This document shows, one piece after another, positions 33,072 to 46,102 of a stretch of 64,000 nucleotides of DNA. Position numbers and translations under genes: made by a program. The notes beneath the pieces are model-generated. The model did no database searches, was not told where the DNA came from, and worked only from the letters and a program-made list of their open reading frames with translations. The stretch covers positions 28,797,001 to 28,861,000 of the forward strand of contig NC_068564.1 of the NCBI RefSeq assembly GCF_022201045.2. The letters are read 5' to 3'. Numbering within the stretch: the first letter of the stretch is position 1; every line of letters begins with the position of its first letter. The DNA comes from Citrus sinensis (Eukaryota > Streptophyta > Magnoliopsida > Sapindales > Rutaceae).

Positions 33072-36000
33072 ATGAGCAACAAGAACAGGAGTAGGGGCGG
33101 CGACGACGGTGGGTTTAGGGTTACGATCCCAGCCCACGTACGCCCCTTAATACAGAGCATAAGGGAGACAACGGGCAAGCAGCACGGTGATGAAGAGATC
33201 TATTCTGTTCTTCAGGATTGCTCAATGGATCCCAATGAGACCGCCCAAAAGCTCCTCTATTTAGGTATATAAATACATCCATACGAGACTTTTACGTCAG
33301 GGTTTTGTGTGAATGTATTTCCTTTTTGTGTTTTTCTTATAAAGTTTTGTTTTTTATTTTGTTTCTTGCATTTGGTTACTGTGCAAAAGGTTCACTATTT
33401 AGCTGTTTTTCTATATGCATTGGGGTTTTATGCGAAGATTAATGAGTTTCATATGTGGGTTTTGTGTGTTGATGCAGTGGATTGAGGCCTTTTTGCAATT
33501 GGGAATTGTGGAAAAAGTTGGTGTATTTTAGTGTTATGTATGCATATGTGTACTCGAGTGTGTATTATTGGAGTTTCAGTTTACATGAATGCATTGTGTA
33601 TTTAGGTTGAATGCATTGTGCATTTAGGGTTTCTCTGTTTTGTAAATTAGAATGTTTAGCAATTTGTATATTGAGTTTACTCATTGTCTTACAACAGATT
33701 GTATAGTTCTCTTTTTATAGTTGGATATGATCAGTTTATTGTTGTCCTCGGCAGATACATTTCATGAGGTGAAGAAGAAACGGGATCGGAAGAAGGAGGT
33801 AGAATTCTTATTCCATTTGATGGGTGAAAAGAAAAATTTAGGATTGATAGTAACATTATTTGGACAAAACTCTTGCTATCTTTTGTGGAAAGATTATATT
33901 TAATTTACTGCCTCTTGAAACTAATTGATCATTTCTGTTCCCATCAGCTTTAATGTTCCCATTGATTCTAAGCATGGATGGTATTTGCTGTCATTTGAAT
34001 TTGATATGTTTAACCTATTTGGTTATTTAATGAATTTGAAATGAGCAGGCCAATTCCAGTTATACCCTGCTATCTAGATCATCTTGTTGCATGTGTTCTT
34101 CTGTGGTGCAGCGTCTATATAATATTCTTCTTTTTCGTGCACTTATTATTCCAGGGACAAGGAGCTAGAGGTGGTCGGGGAATCTATTATTCCAATCATT
34201 CATCTTCTGGTAGATTTCTACTTCTTATTTCAAAGGTTTTGAAATGTGTTGTATTTGTTTTTTACTATACGTTCTTTAGTTAGTTGACCCTTTTCACACG
34301 CCTAAATTTAGAATTCTAGTTGTTGTATATGCTTTGTTTCCTTGAAGGACAAGAATGCCGGTGCCTCATCTTGATGCTTTGTCGTCCATGTTAGTTGATA
34401 TGATTCATGTTGGATTTCATGGACATCATGATTTCCGAGAGCATTATTTTTCCAATTCGTGTTTAGTGTTGGTATTACTCATTTGCGTCTCTAGCAACCT
34501 TAACCCCGTCCACCCTTATTCAGTGTTTTGTTAGATTTTTAATCTCTTTTTAGAACTGTAAAATGCTGTTTCTGGTATAATTGTCTCCAGAAAATTAATA
34601 AACTTCTTTACAAATGCTCTTCTCAGTTGCTGGCGGCGGAAGGAATGCCGCTTCTCGGAGGGAAAATGGAGTTAATCACCTCACAGAGAGAGGTGCAATT
34701 CCACGGAAAACAAAAATTAATGCAGTGTCTCATGGGACAAAGTAATTATAAAACCAAATTTCATTATAAATGCTATTTTCTACAACCCCTCTTGAAAAAT
34801 GTGTTTAACTTATAAAATTTGTATTTGTTTCAACTGATTTACAGAGCTTCAATTGCCATGCCCAATGGCTCTTCAAGTCTATCCAACGGAAGCCTTAATA
34901 ACGGGCACGACCCTCAATTAATTGTGGATGGTATGGTTCCTGAACCTCAAAATAGTACAGCTGTTGATGCAAAAAAGTTCGGGACTAAACCACTGCCGCC
35001 CACTCCTACCTTTGCCTCAATCATTGGAGTTGCGCCGGAAAAGTCCATGTCGAGTTCTAGTCACCTTCCTACTTCTACCAGTTCATCATCTGTATCTGGG
35101 GTCTATTCCTCGGCTTCAGATCCTGTTCTGGCATCACCCGTGTCCTGGAATGCTGGTGCTGTGGGCACGATAGTACGTGAAGTAGGGAGCAATCGGAAAG
35201 CTGCTGAACCAAACCATATTCAAGGAAACAAAGATGATTCTTATGATGTGGACAAGGAGTCATCCAAGAGTGAAAAGAAAGCCTCAAACACTCCAAAATC
35301 TATCCAAAAAAAGATTGATAGCAATTCAGAGGAAGTGGAAAAGAATCAGCTGTCCCAAGAGTCTTTATCCTTATCAACCTTAGACGGTACTTTGTCAGTC
35401 CATTCTTCTGTCAATGATAGCCTGCCAGCACAAGAATCCATTGCACTTCCTAAAGGTATAGTCCTCAATTTCTCTCAAAAATGAATCAGACTGCAGAAGA
35501 AAAGGAATTATTTCGATTTCCTTTTCTTTCTAGTATAGTATTTTATCATTTACAGATTCATGCTATGGAATGTTATTCTGTTGTTTGTTTGTTGCTTCAA
35601 AAGTTCATTCTTTCATATTGCTTATGCACTAAAACAGTGGTAACTTCAGCTGATGCGAGTGTTGCAATTAAAGCCAATCCTCAGTTGCTTCCTGAGTCAA
35701 CTGTTTCTGATAATCAGCATGTTACTTTTCCTAATCACTTCAAATTCTCTGAAGCTGTAAAAAATGGGCTGACTTTTGGAAGCATTGATGCTTCTTTTGG
35801 ATTAGCAACAAAGTATGTCAATGGCACCAGTGGTGAGATAAACTCTGTGGCTGCCATTGAATATTCTTGTGGGAGTGATGAAACCGCTGAGGAGTCTTCT
35901 ACGAGGTTGGTGAATGCTGAACTATTTTTGGATGCTTTATATTAGTTTCTCATACTCTACTTGACTACTGCTAAATGATTTAACTGTATTCTGTCATCTA

Positions 36001-37977
36001 AAACTGGTTTCCAGAAATTGGTTCACATCGATTCAAATTTATCTTCTGCTTATTCCAGTCACTATATGCAGATCATAGGATGAATATTGATTGATCCCAA
36101 TAAAGCCTTATCAACTGCATGTTTGATTGTTTGGGACCTTTTTGCAGCAGTCAAAGTGTTCCCTCAACTACTCAAGGGGAAACTCTTGATCATCCACAGA
36201 CTCCCCCACTTGTTGATAAAGTCCCTTCAACAGTTGGTGATGTGCAAATAGGCACAGAATTGAAGCATGACGAGTCAAAGCAGGAAATGCCTTTGCTTCC
36301 AGAAGGCCAACAAAAATCCACTGTTCTAAGTGTTGCAAACTATAGTTATGGTTTCGTGTTACCCTCGCCTGGGAGCCACCTTGTACAAATGGAAGGACTT
36401 GAGGCTCATGCATGTGATGCTTCTCTTGATTCAAACTTTGCTGTAAGGCCCTGTCCCACTTCTGTATTTGGTGTTCTTCTACTGTGTTTCTCTAAGTCTA
36501 TTTTTTCTTAATCATCATGATTTTGTACTTTCTTTTTTTATTTTTGGTGTCAACTGATGTAGATCATATGTATGCAACATGGCATTTTTTCTGTTAGAGA
36601 CTTTTTTGTTTGATTTTTTGGGGACCCGATTTGCATGGAATCAAGAATTGGAGAAGTCTCAAAATATCCGATATAGCCTTCAGGATGCAGGATCTTAACT
36701 GAATGTTGACTTGGTTTGTTTAGGACCTTAAGAAATGCTACATTTTCTTTAAGAATAAATTACTGCATAAAGTTCACAAGTTTACATTGCATGGAACAAG
36801 ATATCTCAAGGATGGAATTGATAGATATTTACTTTTGGTTGATAATATCATAGTTTTGATAGTTAAATTCTGTCGCTATTAGTGCCTTTTTACTCTGCAC
36901 GGGGTAAGGCAGGTAATTCTGTTGGTTGCCCTTTCCCTACTTTCTGAAGCTGTTAGCTCTTCTGATACTTTCTTTGTTGAATGTACAGAATGGGAATTCC
37001 CTGGCACCTAGCTCAAGCCCGGCTCCATCTGTGCAGAGCTCTGTTGTTGCTCCTCCTCCGCCAGTTCAGATTTTCAGGCATCCTTTTCCAAGCTTCCTCC
37101 CTTATGGCCAGTACCTATCACCTTATTTTATGCCTCATCAGTTTTTGAGCCCCAATGGACTTCCTCAGCAGCCTTCAACTGGTAACTTGTATTTGCCGTC
37201 AGCAGCAGCTGCTGCTGGGGTCAAGTTTCCTCTTTCACAATTCAAGGCAGGAACTAATGCTGGAAACCCACCTCATATCGGTATTGCATCTGGCTATGGT
37301 TCATATGGTTCTTCCCCTGTTGGTGGTTTCAATCCTATTACTTCTGGGACCTCTGGGAAATCTGCTAGTAACGAGGATCTTGCAGCATCTCAATTGAAAG
37401 ATAATCATGTCTACACAACAAGACCACTGGTTTGTTTTTGTTCCTTTTGCTGCTTCTCTTTTGTACATTCTTTTTACTTGCTTTTCATCAAGATATATTG
37501 TGTTATATTGGCATATGTTTTAAGCTTGGAACCAAGGTGATTTTAAATTGTGATGGAGGGGAGGGCTGCTAACTTCAATACATATGCTAGCCAGCAAGTG
37601 AAATGCAATAGTGCAAGAATACTAGACTAGTTTGTAGCTGTTGTAACTTTGGATGGAATGTAATACAATAGTTGTCATTGCAGAGTGATGGCTCAGTCTA
37701 CATAACTGCACCAGGACAAGATTTATCCAACATGCAGCTCAATCCTCTGTATAACCTCACCCTTCAAGGACAGCACATTGCATTTGCACCGCAGACCGGC
37801 CATGGTGCCTTCCCTGGAGTTTACCAATCAGCTCAGACACTAGCTGCACCTTCAAATGTTAATCCATTATTGCAGCAGACTCAAGCTATGACGGCAGCTG
37901 TTGATACTATGGGACCTCCATCTGGTGCTTATCAGCAGCCTCAGCTTGCACAGATGAATTGGAATCCCAGTTACTAA
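33072..37977 (+). CDS. GIP1L: GBF-interacting protein 1-like (DUF1296)
   Basis: Nine exons join in frame: 33072-33264, 33755-33798, 34155-34209, 34627-34741, 34845-35455, 35638-35905, 36148-36442, 36989-37429 and 37684-37977, giving 771 aa. The N-terminal DUF1296/UBA-like region (residues about 10-80: RVTIPAHVRPLIQSIRE, CSMDPNETAQKLL, FHEVKKKRDRKKE) is diagnostic. Then come an RG-rich stretch (GQGARGGRG) and a long disordered Ser/Pro-rich middle. The conserved C-terminus is rich in Gln, Pro and Tyr (PQLAQMNWNPSY). GIP1 in Arabidopsis interacts with G-box bZIP factors and aids their DNA binding. A small extra exon between exons 2 and 3 cannot be excluded. The gene sits between hnRNP and ABCG26 homologs, as in Arabidopsis. 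Confidence 0.9.
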
Positions 37978-38084
37978 TCTTAGCATAACTTCTCAAGGAC
38001 TCTGAGGGACTGAAGTTCTGGCCTGATGTTAGTGTAAATATAATATGGGTCGTAGGTTTTTATGGCCAGTCTTTGAGTGGGGAT

Positions 38085-38930
38085 ACATGTTCCTGATGTT
38101 TGAAGTCATGAACGTGAGAGGTGCAAGTTTTCAGTTGTTTGGCATCTTATGAATTACTTTTTTGGTCAATTTCTCTTAGGTAGCAAACTTTCTCTTTTGC
38201 TTTCAGGTTAAGCTTATTTAGTTCCATAAGATCTTATAGGAATTTAAGTCGAAGGGATTGGTCTGCCAATCTCTCCTTTATAATCTGTATATTAAATTTT
38301 GTTAGGGGGAATGATGAAGTATATCGCTGTAATTGATATATGAAACCGGCATCTATATTTGATGTTGAATTGATGAATGAAGGGATCCCTCTTTGTGGTC
38401 ATCATTATGTTCCATGAACTAGTATTCATTTCTCAGTTTAAATAATATCTTTATATTCTGAAAATAGGTTGGTCAAAATTTTCACTTCTGTGAACTTACA
38501 ATTCTCAAACATGTTCCTGATGTTTGAAGTCATGAACGTGAGAGGTGCAAGTTTTCAGTTGTTTGGCATCTTATGAATTACTTTTTTGGTCAATTTCTCT
38601 AAGGTAGCAAACTTTCTCTTTTGCTTTCAGGTTAAGCTTATTTAGTTCCATAAGATCTTATAGGAATTTAAGTCGAAGGGATTGGTCTGCCAATCTCTCC
38701 TTTATAATCTGTATATTAAATTTTGTTAGGGGGAATGATGAAGTATATCGCTGTAATTGATATATGAAACCGGCATCTATATTTGATGTTGAATTGATGA
38801 ATGAAGGGATCCCTCTTTGTGGTCATCATTATGTTCCATGAACTAGTATTCATTTCTCAGTTTAAATAATATCTTTATATTCTGAAAATAGGTTGGTCAA
38901 AATTTTCACTTCTGTGAACTTACAATTCTC
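38085..38930. repeat. Recent tandem duplication, 424-bp period
   Basis: Copy 1 is 38085-38506 and copy 2 is 38509-38930. Over ~422 bp I see one substitution (TCTCTTAGG at 38177 against TCTCTAAGG in copy 2). It begins 108 bp after the GIP1-like stop codon, so it probably duplicates part of that gene's 3' UTR and polyadenylation region. Confidence 0.95.
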
Positions 38931-39061
38931 CAAAGTGCGGTCTGTTTTATAAGCAGGAGGATGAGAATGTTATTACGCTGGAAGAAGATAATTTTGGTTG
39001 AAAAATTCCAAAATTTTCCCTGTACATATTCTGCATCCCACATAGATTCGGAATGCCTAAC

Positions 39062-41379
39062 TCAGACAATTGTGGTATTGGTTGCAACTGAATCTATGCT
39101 GTTCTCAGCATTGATTTTTGGTTTGTCTGAAGGTATATTATGTTTAGGTAGCTGCTGCTTACTTGAAGTTTCTTGCGACTTTTGCAAGTTAAGTGATGTA
39201 TAGACTGACATTCCACCTAAAGCTGCAACGGCTCCACAAATGCTGACAATCCCTGGATCCGAGTTGAAAAGAAGATAGCCTCCAAGTAGAATTACACAGG
39301 TCTTGAACTGCCCTAGAACAACATGAGAAGTTGCAGAAGTTGCCCTGCTTACACAGAACAAAAATGGGAAACATTCTACCAAAATTTCTGTATTTGATGT
39401 ACACAACTAGCTACTTCAAACAAGTTAAAAGACGAAATTATTGGTAAATGGAAAGCAAGAATGAAGTCTCACCCAAGTGCCAAAGCACCAGACCATTGTA
39501 GGAGAAAACCAAGGAGAGCTGAGATGAAAATGGCGGATGAGTTATTGAGATTCCACTTATAAAATAACACTCCTGGCGGATCTAACCATGGCATCAGAGC
39601 TAGTAAGAAGAAAACTGTGACAGGAGTAGTCTTCCACATCAACCTACAATCAGAAATCCTTCTTTATGTATGCGCGGATTGCATGCAGTGATTGATTGAT
39701 ACACTTGCCAAATTATGAAAGATTAAAAGTACTTACGCTAGAGCAGTCCAGTTGCCTTGCTGTTGTAGATTAGACCACAGGATTTTATTTATAGCACTTG
39801 GGATTATCCATGCAACCGCAATAATAGCGCCAAAAATATTGAACTCTAAATCTGTTACGGTTGCAACTGCCACACCGACTGAGACAATAGCCAGAGCCAA
39901 AACCTGCAGAATTGCATGGACCACGTCAGAAATGGCTTAAAACATGGCCAATATGTTACACCCAAGAAGGCATCTTGTGTCTTCAAGAAATGTTCACCTT
40001 TTTATAAGAAATAGTTTTGCTAAAGAGGATGAACTCAGCCAGAACAATAGTAGGAGTGACTGCAATTTTGGACATCTGATAAAAGCCGACACTGTACATT
40101 GCATGCAATTATACAGGAAACTTGAGATATTTACAACTGACAAATCGCTATTCTGAAGAATATGTATGAAACATTTCAAACCTGTTATGCTTTAGGCTGG
40201 TATTGGCAAGGCCAGTGGCGAAAGACATGACAACACCCAATGCAAACAGTGACGAGAAAGGAGTGGTTATAGCAGGAGGGGAGACTGGAATAATTGAAAA
40301 TGCCTTGAAAATGGCTAGTAGTATCCATGCAACAGCGTAGTGAATTACGGTCAGAAAGATTGGGAAATTAAACCCAACTTGTCCCATCACCTGTAAGCAC
40401 AAACATAACAAACATTGGATACTGTTACAAGGACGCAAGGAGCCACCATAGATTGCAAAATTTTCTGAAATTAATAAACTACAATGTTTGAGAAGGGGAG
40501 GCAAGGGAACTGACAAGCTTGTTTGTCAGAATAATTCCAACTGAAACCACGAAATTGAATGTCATTGCTACGACAGGTCCACAAATTTTTTGCTGCTGCC
40601 GCTTGGCTCCATCTGAGGTTCGAATCTCATTATAGAGCGCACCTCTGATTTCTTCCAGTGCTCGTCCTGATAATTCAGACAATGAGGATAAAGTAAGTTC
40701 AAGAACAAAATCAAGTCATGGACAACAAAGAAAACTAGCAACTGAATGCTACTTTTTCCATGTCTTGATTTACATACAGGAAGAAATTTCAAAGTTCTCA
40801 TTCACATTAAAAGAACAAACAATTTCTGAATAAATATCTCTAACAAAAGTTAAAAAATCTTCCATGTAATGTTCAACATGCAATGTCGTGTAATGGGATT
40901 TCTGATCTAGGTAAGGAGCAGCCGTGCTGGCATATTAGAAAACACAGAAATTTTTCTTAATGGTAGAAATTCAAAACGAAAACTAGGTAATAGGTAAATT
41001 ATACATTTATACTCAAGGGAAATTAAAAAATAAAATAAAATAACAGGGAAACAAGATCCCAGAAGAGACTGCACCAACATAATACACATATAGAACCAAG
41101 TAACCAACTACCAAAGTAATTATAAAAAAGAGAAAATTAAATGTCCATCACTGAAGCCATAACTGAACACCACATATGAAGAGAATAAAAATCCAGTGCC
41201 AAAATAATAAAAATAATAATAATAGTAACTATAATTAAATAAGAAAAAAATTCTTGAAACTTCGAAGATTATGTAACTGAGGGTTTCATTGAAATGGCAC
41301 CTGCTTCCCCTGCATCACTGTCTTTGCATTTGATGAACTTTCTGCCATGTCTCTCCAACAAAGAATCAAAAAACCCCAT
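39062..41379 (-). CDS. Nucleotide-sugar transporter / TPT-EamA family protein
   Basis: Seven minus-strand exons: 41379-41301, 40666-40515, 40390-40182, 40091-39998, 39903-39737, 39643-39473 and 39344-39062, giving 384 aa. The first exon begins MGFFDSLLERHGRKFIK; it was found by frame and donor matching, because the longest reading frame around exon 2 has no ATG. About nine to ten hydrophobic helices follow, with typical motifs of the drug/metabolite transporter superfamily (NSVGFYQMSK, LGGYLLF). The cytosolic tail is hydrophilic. It probably exchanges a nucleotide sugar for a nucleotide monophosphate in the Golgi or ER membrane; the substrate is unknown. From memory, gene order points to At5g55950; the characterised UGNT1 is another relative. 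Confidence 0.9.
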
Positions 41380-42632
41380 TTACCAACCCAGCAAAGTGTT
41401 TTTGCTGGTTATCATATTAATCAAAATGCATCATATTATGAACAAAAACAACCTGATTTTCAAGGAAAAAAAGAAAAGAAAAAGAAAACAAGAAACGCTT
41501 TAGAAATGGGTAGAAGACAAGTACATTTTAACTTGGTGATTATATTGCAGATACGGAGAGAAGAGTCCTAGAGAGAGTGTTAATTGAATAAAAATGGAGT
41601 TTTTGTTATATGTGCTTGAATGTATTGGTGGTGCACAAATAAGAACCAATGATTGATGAGTCTGTGCCAAATGTCTTGTGGAATGACTTTGGAAGCACTT
41701 CAAACAGAAGTGCTTTTAAACATTGTAACTTGTGACTAGTTAGATTGTCTCAACTGCTGTTGGCTTCCGGAGAAGTTAAGGAAACATCACGTTTGATGTA
41801 ATCTAAGAAACAGTCAACCGAAGACATGTGCTACTCATATAAATGATAGTAGATAATATCATACAGTTGGGTCCATGATAAAAATGACGTACCAAACTTT
41901 TGTTAAACGCTGTTTTCACTTGAAGGCAGGGATTTTAGAAGCACTTGAAACTGATACTGACCCTTGATCTGTTAGTGCGTCCCATGAGTGGGTGGCTTAT
42001 GTAATATGATTTAAGATGGTTACTAATTTGAGTGAATGGCCAAATATTGTGTAAAGATTTTTAATCATGTAACAAGCAAATTATTATATTTGGCCCTTGA
42101 TCAACTGTGATTTATAAAACTATAATGGGTCCCATTAAATTCTGGCTTGCCAATTACGATATTATTGGCGAACTAATTTAAATTGGGTAAATTGTCAAAA
42201 TCATTAATAGGTTGTTAATGAAAGTGATGTGCTGGCTACATCCGAAAAAGGTTAAAAAGATTATTTATTACAACACAACCGATACGTTGCTCTGTCTGTT
42301 TGTTTGCCCCTAAAGTCACCACCATCTAATTCTCATCTGCCCAGCTCTAGTTGTTGGGAAACCTGAGCAATCTTACATGGTAAAAATGATGAAATCACAT
42401 ACATAATTTAGGAAAAATGGAAACAAAATGTGGGAGGATATGGTGACCTGAGGCTGAGGAAATCCAATGCCAAATTAAATTTTGTACATACTACATGAAC
42501 GACAATTGCAAAGGAAACAAAAGAAAGTGACACACGTATGTATTCTTTTCCAGATTTACAATCCCAATAAGTATACTGCAGTTCAATTCAAAGGCCGCGA
42601 ATAATTGTATCTTAAAAGCTGAAAAGATGGAA
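41380..42632. other. Intergenic DNA between transporter and CCDC22 genes
   Basis: No gene seen. The left part is the promoter of the sugar-transporter gene and the right part the 3' region of CCDC22; both genes lie on the minus strand. Confidence 0.5.
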
Positions 42633-45390
42633 TTAACCATCTCTATGGAATTGTTGCTCGAGGAACTCGTTTTCCTTCATAATGACATCAACATCAGCTT
42701 GTAGTTTGTCAACATTTAAGCTTCGGGAGGCCACAGCTGCTAGCTTCTTTTCATACTCGGCAATTTCTCTCCGTACTCTATCAGTAGCAAGGATTTTCTC
42801 AGAGACTTGCTCGAAGCTCTCGTGTATGCGAGTGAGAAGTCTATAAGCCTGCCGACCTACCTGGTCTTTCTTAGCTTCCCTGCATATACAATGAGATGTA
42901 TGTTATCCAAATTCAATTACCAGCTTGGGAATAACTTGATCTAGGATGTCAACTAAAGAAATATTAGAAAACACATACCGGAAAATCATGTCGTCTACAA
43001 CTGCATAGGTTCGATGAAGTCGTTCTTGGATAGAATTACTTTCTAACTGAAGCTCCCTGGTTTCTTTCAGTATTCGCTCTATGTCAGTATCTACTTTTCG
43101 ACTGTTCTTCGTGATCTCCTTTATTCGCTCAATATAGGATCTCCTAGATGCCACTTTCGGTTGCTTCTCAAGATCAGCTGAAAGTTTAGAGTATTCGTCT
43201 TCCCTATAGAACGAGAAGACATCCAAGTAAGAACAGGTGAAGGTTTGATGGAAGATCTTTTGCTAAGTATAATATGGTAACTTATTCATTTCTTTGTTTC
43301 TGATACAAGCTTCTATACCCTTGCCTAAAACAGAAACATCATGTCTTCTAGAAGTTTTCTTTCTCAGTTATCCTAATTACACTGACAAGCATTAAAATAA
43401 CTCTTCAAAGTTCAAACATAAACAGCAAGTGTGAAGAAAGTACAGAGATCACAATTTAATTTTGATAATATACCTCTTCCTAATTTCTGACAAGACAGAT
43501 TGTCGTTCTAATTCAACTTCCCTCAATTTTAGGAGCTTTGCTTGAGCCTCTAGTTCATTTGCATATAGAGATTCTTCAAGACTTCTCTTCTTCTCTTCTA
43601 AAGATTCTTTTAAAGCATCCCTAACACAAATCATCAATGCCAAGTAAATATGCCTTTTCCAAGTCCAATGATAATAAGTCTCAATGTAAATTGATTGGAT
43701 ATTCATATCATACCACTGCAACTCCAGTTCAACAAGATTATGCTTCTTAGCCCCAACTTGCTCATCAAGCTGCTCAAGGTAAAATTCAGTTGGATGAGAA
43801 TCATCAAATGCCATTTCTGCTGCTGCCTTTAACAATTGGTACTCTTCTTCAGGATCGCATAATTCTGAAGTCTTTGCAGTCACAGCCTCCATAAGACTTT
43901 CATCTCGATTTTGTAAATTGTCAGCATGATTTTTTATCTGTTTAAATAGCAAACATCCAATAAGTTTATTATGCACAAAGAACTTGGAAATCCCTTTCCA
44001 TTCTTCTGATCATGTGTCACCGTCCAAATTAAGAGATTTAACTACTCTTTGATGCTCTATTTTACAATCATGCGAAAAACATATATTGGCAGACAGTATA
44101 ACTGGGATTGCAACATCACAGTTACAATATAGTCCCAGTTACATTAGTTCCGATGGACATACCTTCCCACTTATCACCCCAGTTACATCATTCTTGTTGT
44201 AATCTTGTACCCTGGAACTTGATACACTATCCGAAGCCACATCCTCAGAATTGGATGACTGTGGCAACTCATTCTCCAATCTACATTCTTCGAGTTGGTC
44301 TCGAATTTTCTGATGATCCAGATCTGTCTCTCCATTACCCTCCAACGTGCTCTTATTTATATTGCCTCTAACATCGACACCCTTTCCATCAGCAACTTTT
44401 ACCTTTTTAGGCAACTCAGAAAGCCTCTCCACCAAGAATCTGATCAACTTATACAAGTCCTCTTCAGACGGATACAGGAACTGCCGCAATCAACACATAT
44501 AATCTGTTTTCAGCATAATTTCAGAACAATAAGCATAGCAACAGCAGAAATTAAAGAAAAACATGCTAACACAAACAAAAATCACCAGGGGAAATAAATC
44601 TGTCATGCTAACTTATCGCTTTTCCAAAAGCACATTTAAATGCAAGTTTCCAAATCACTCCCTAGTCTAAAGCACTTTTACACTTACTTCTATGTTTCAA
44701 AACACACCTCCAATCAACACCAACTTTTCATAATTTGTCATTTTCATTTCTAAAGCTTACTGTAAAAGTACTTTCCCCGAAAAAAGCACTTTTACAATTG
44801 CTAGTACAGCTTCTAAAGCACTACAAATCCAGAACGTTTAAATTTCTAAAGATTACACTAGTACTAACTTACAGCTCATATTACATTAATTTCTCAAATG
44901 TGAAAAGGGAGAAAAAGAAATGAAACTTATTGAAAACAGAGCTCTAAAACATAATCTTGCAGCATTAGAAGCTAAATTCAATCATAATTAGAATAAATTC
45001 TTCATTAACTAAGCCTTTTCAACACAGAAAAAAGTTAAATTTCATCTCAAATCAAACTAAGTTCATCAAAAAGTCAAAGCTTTCAGCTAAGTATGCAGTA
45101 AGGTTTGCTCTTTTTTTGTTGTTGGTCTTTACCTTGTAATAACTGATATCGCCGATGTAACCTAAGTTCTTAATCGCCGACGAGATGTCTGTACAGATCT
45201 TGAATTTCTCGGCCATTGAATGGGGCAGAGAAGTGCCAAACGTCATCGTATTGAAAATGAGATTCAGAGACTGACCGCAGATCGAGACTAAGGTTTCCGA
45301 TGTCAGGTCCTTGATCGACGATACGTCGGCCGGGATCGAAACGCCACCGCTCTTGAGCGAGTTCAGCAATATCACTTCTGACTCCTCCAT
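42633..45390 (-). CDS. CCDC22: CCDC22 homolog (coiled-coil domain-containing protein 22)
   Basis: Six minus-strand exons: 45390-45133, 44480-44163, 43937-43714, 43620-43474, 43203-42979 and 42879-42633, giving 472 aa in frame. The N-terminus MEESEVILLNSLKSGGVSIP and the FLYPSEEDLYKLIRFLVERL segment form the calponin-homology/NDC80-N-like region of CCDC22. Long coiled coils follow from about residue 200 to the end. In animals CCDC22 pairs with CCDC93 in the CCC complex, which works with Retriever and WASH in endosomal recycling; the plant role is little known. Length is in the family range. Intron 1 (44481-45132) contains AAAGCACTTTTA motifs in both orientations, which may be MITE debris. Confidence 0.9.
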
Positions 45391-46102
45391 TTTGCTTTGT
45401 GTTTTGCGCCTTTCCTGTTTTCTTGTTCTTCGTGCTTTTGCTTTGTTTCGACTGTCGTGAAGTGGGAACCATGTTAATCGCCACCGTTTTGATGGCGGGA
45501 TTGAGATCATGAAACGATGTCGTTCCAATGTTGTAATTTTGAAACGAATATTTCTTTTTCTAAATTAATAAATACATCTTCAGTCATTATTATTATTATT
45601 ATTATTCAGTGTTTTTTCTAAATTAATAAACTAAGATCAGATTTTCATTTTCAAATTTATTTAAATAATTTGCGAGTATGATTTAATTTATTCATATTAT
45701 TTTTTGCAATTATAAACTAAGTATTTAATTTCAAGACATTTTATACTATTTTAAGAGACCTTACCAAGTGAACTCACCCAATAACAAGTACTTTAATCAT
45801 TTTAATTTTCTTAATGAACAAACAAGAAATATTTTAGTCATGTTCTTGGCATGTTTACATGGCAAGTCAAAATGGCTACAAGATTATGTGAGAACTAGAG
45901 GCAAGACAGACCTACACATTCCCAAAATTTCATCCATGGAAAGCCTGTGGCCTAACAACCACCCAAACTCTCCATTGTTGTTATATAGGAAAGCATTTGG
46001 TTTGTTATGGTTGATTCACTTTATATTTCTTGATTTTCATCAGACCCCATAAAAATTAAATATTCCCACTAGATAAGCTGTTTCAAAGTGTCTGATCAAA
46101 CC
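45391..46102 (+). promoter_or_regulatory. Divergent promoter region, CCDC22 / ABCG26-like
   Basis: The two genes are transcribed away from each other from this 712-bp gap. TTATATAGG at about 45980-45988, some 115 bp before the ABCG start codon, is a candidate TATA box. An ATT microsatellite lies at about 45586-45606. No other signal is recognised. Confidence 0.45.

Noticed and set aside
33948-33980. Possible 33-nt extra exon of the GIP1-like gene, bordered by AG and GT
   Set aside because: Joined to the preceding exon it gives a stop at the second codon; only another phase reads as protein (FNVPIDSKHG). Direct joining of exon 2 to 34155 keeps the frame, so it was left out, though a splice variant is possible.
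40479-40682. Start of the sugar-transporter protein at 40682
   Set aside because: That frame opens with TTG, not ATG. A better ATG exon at 41301-41379 has a good donor and the right phase.
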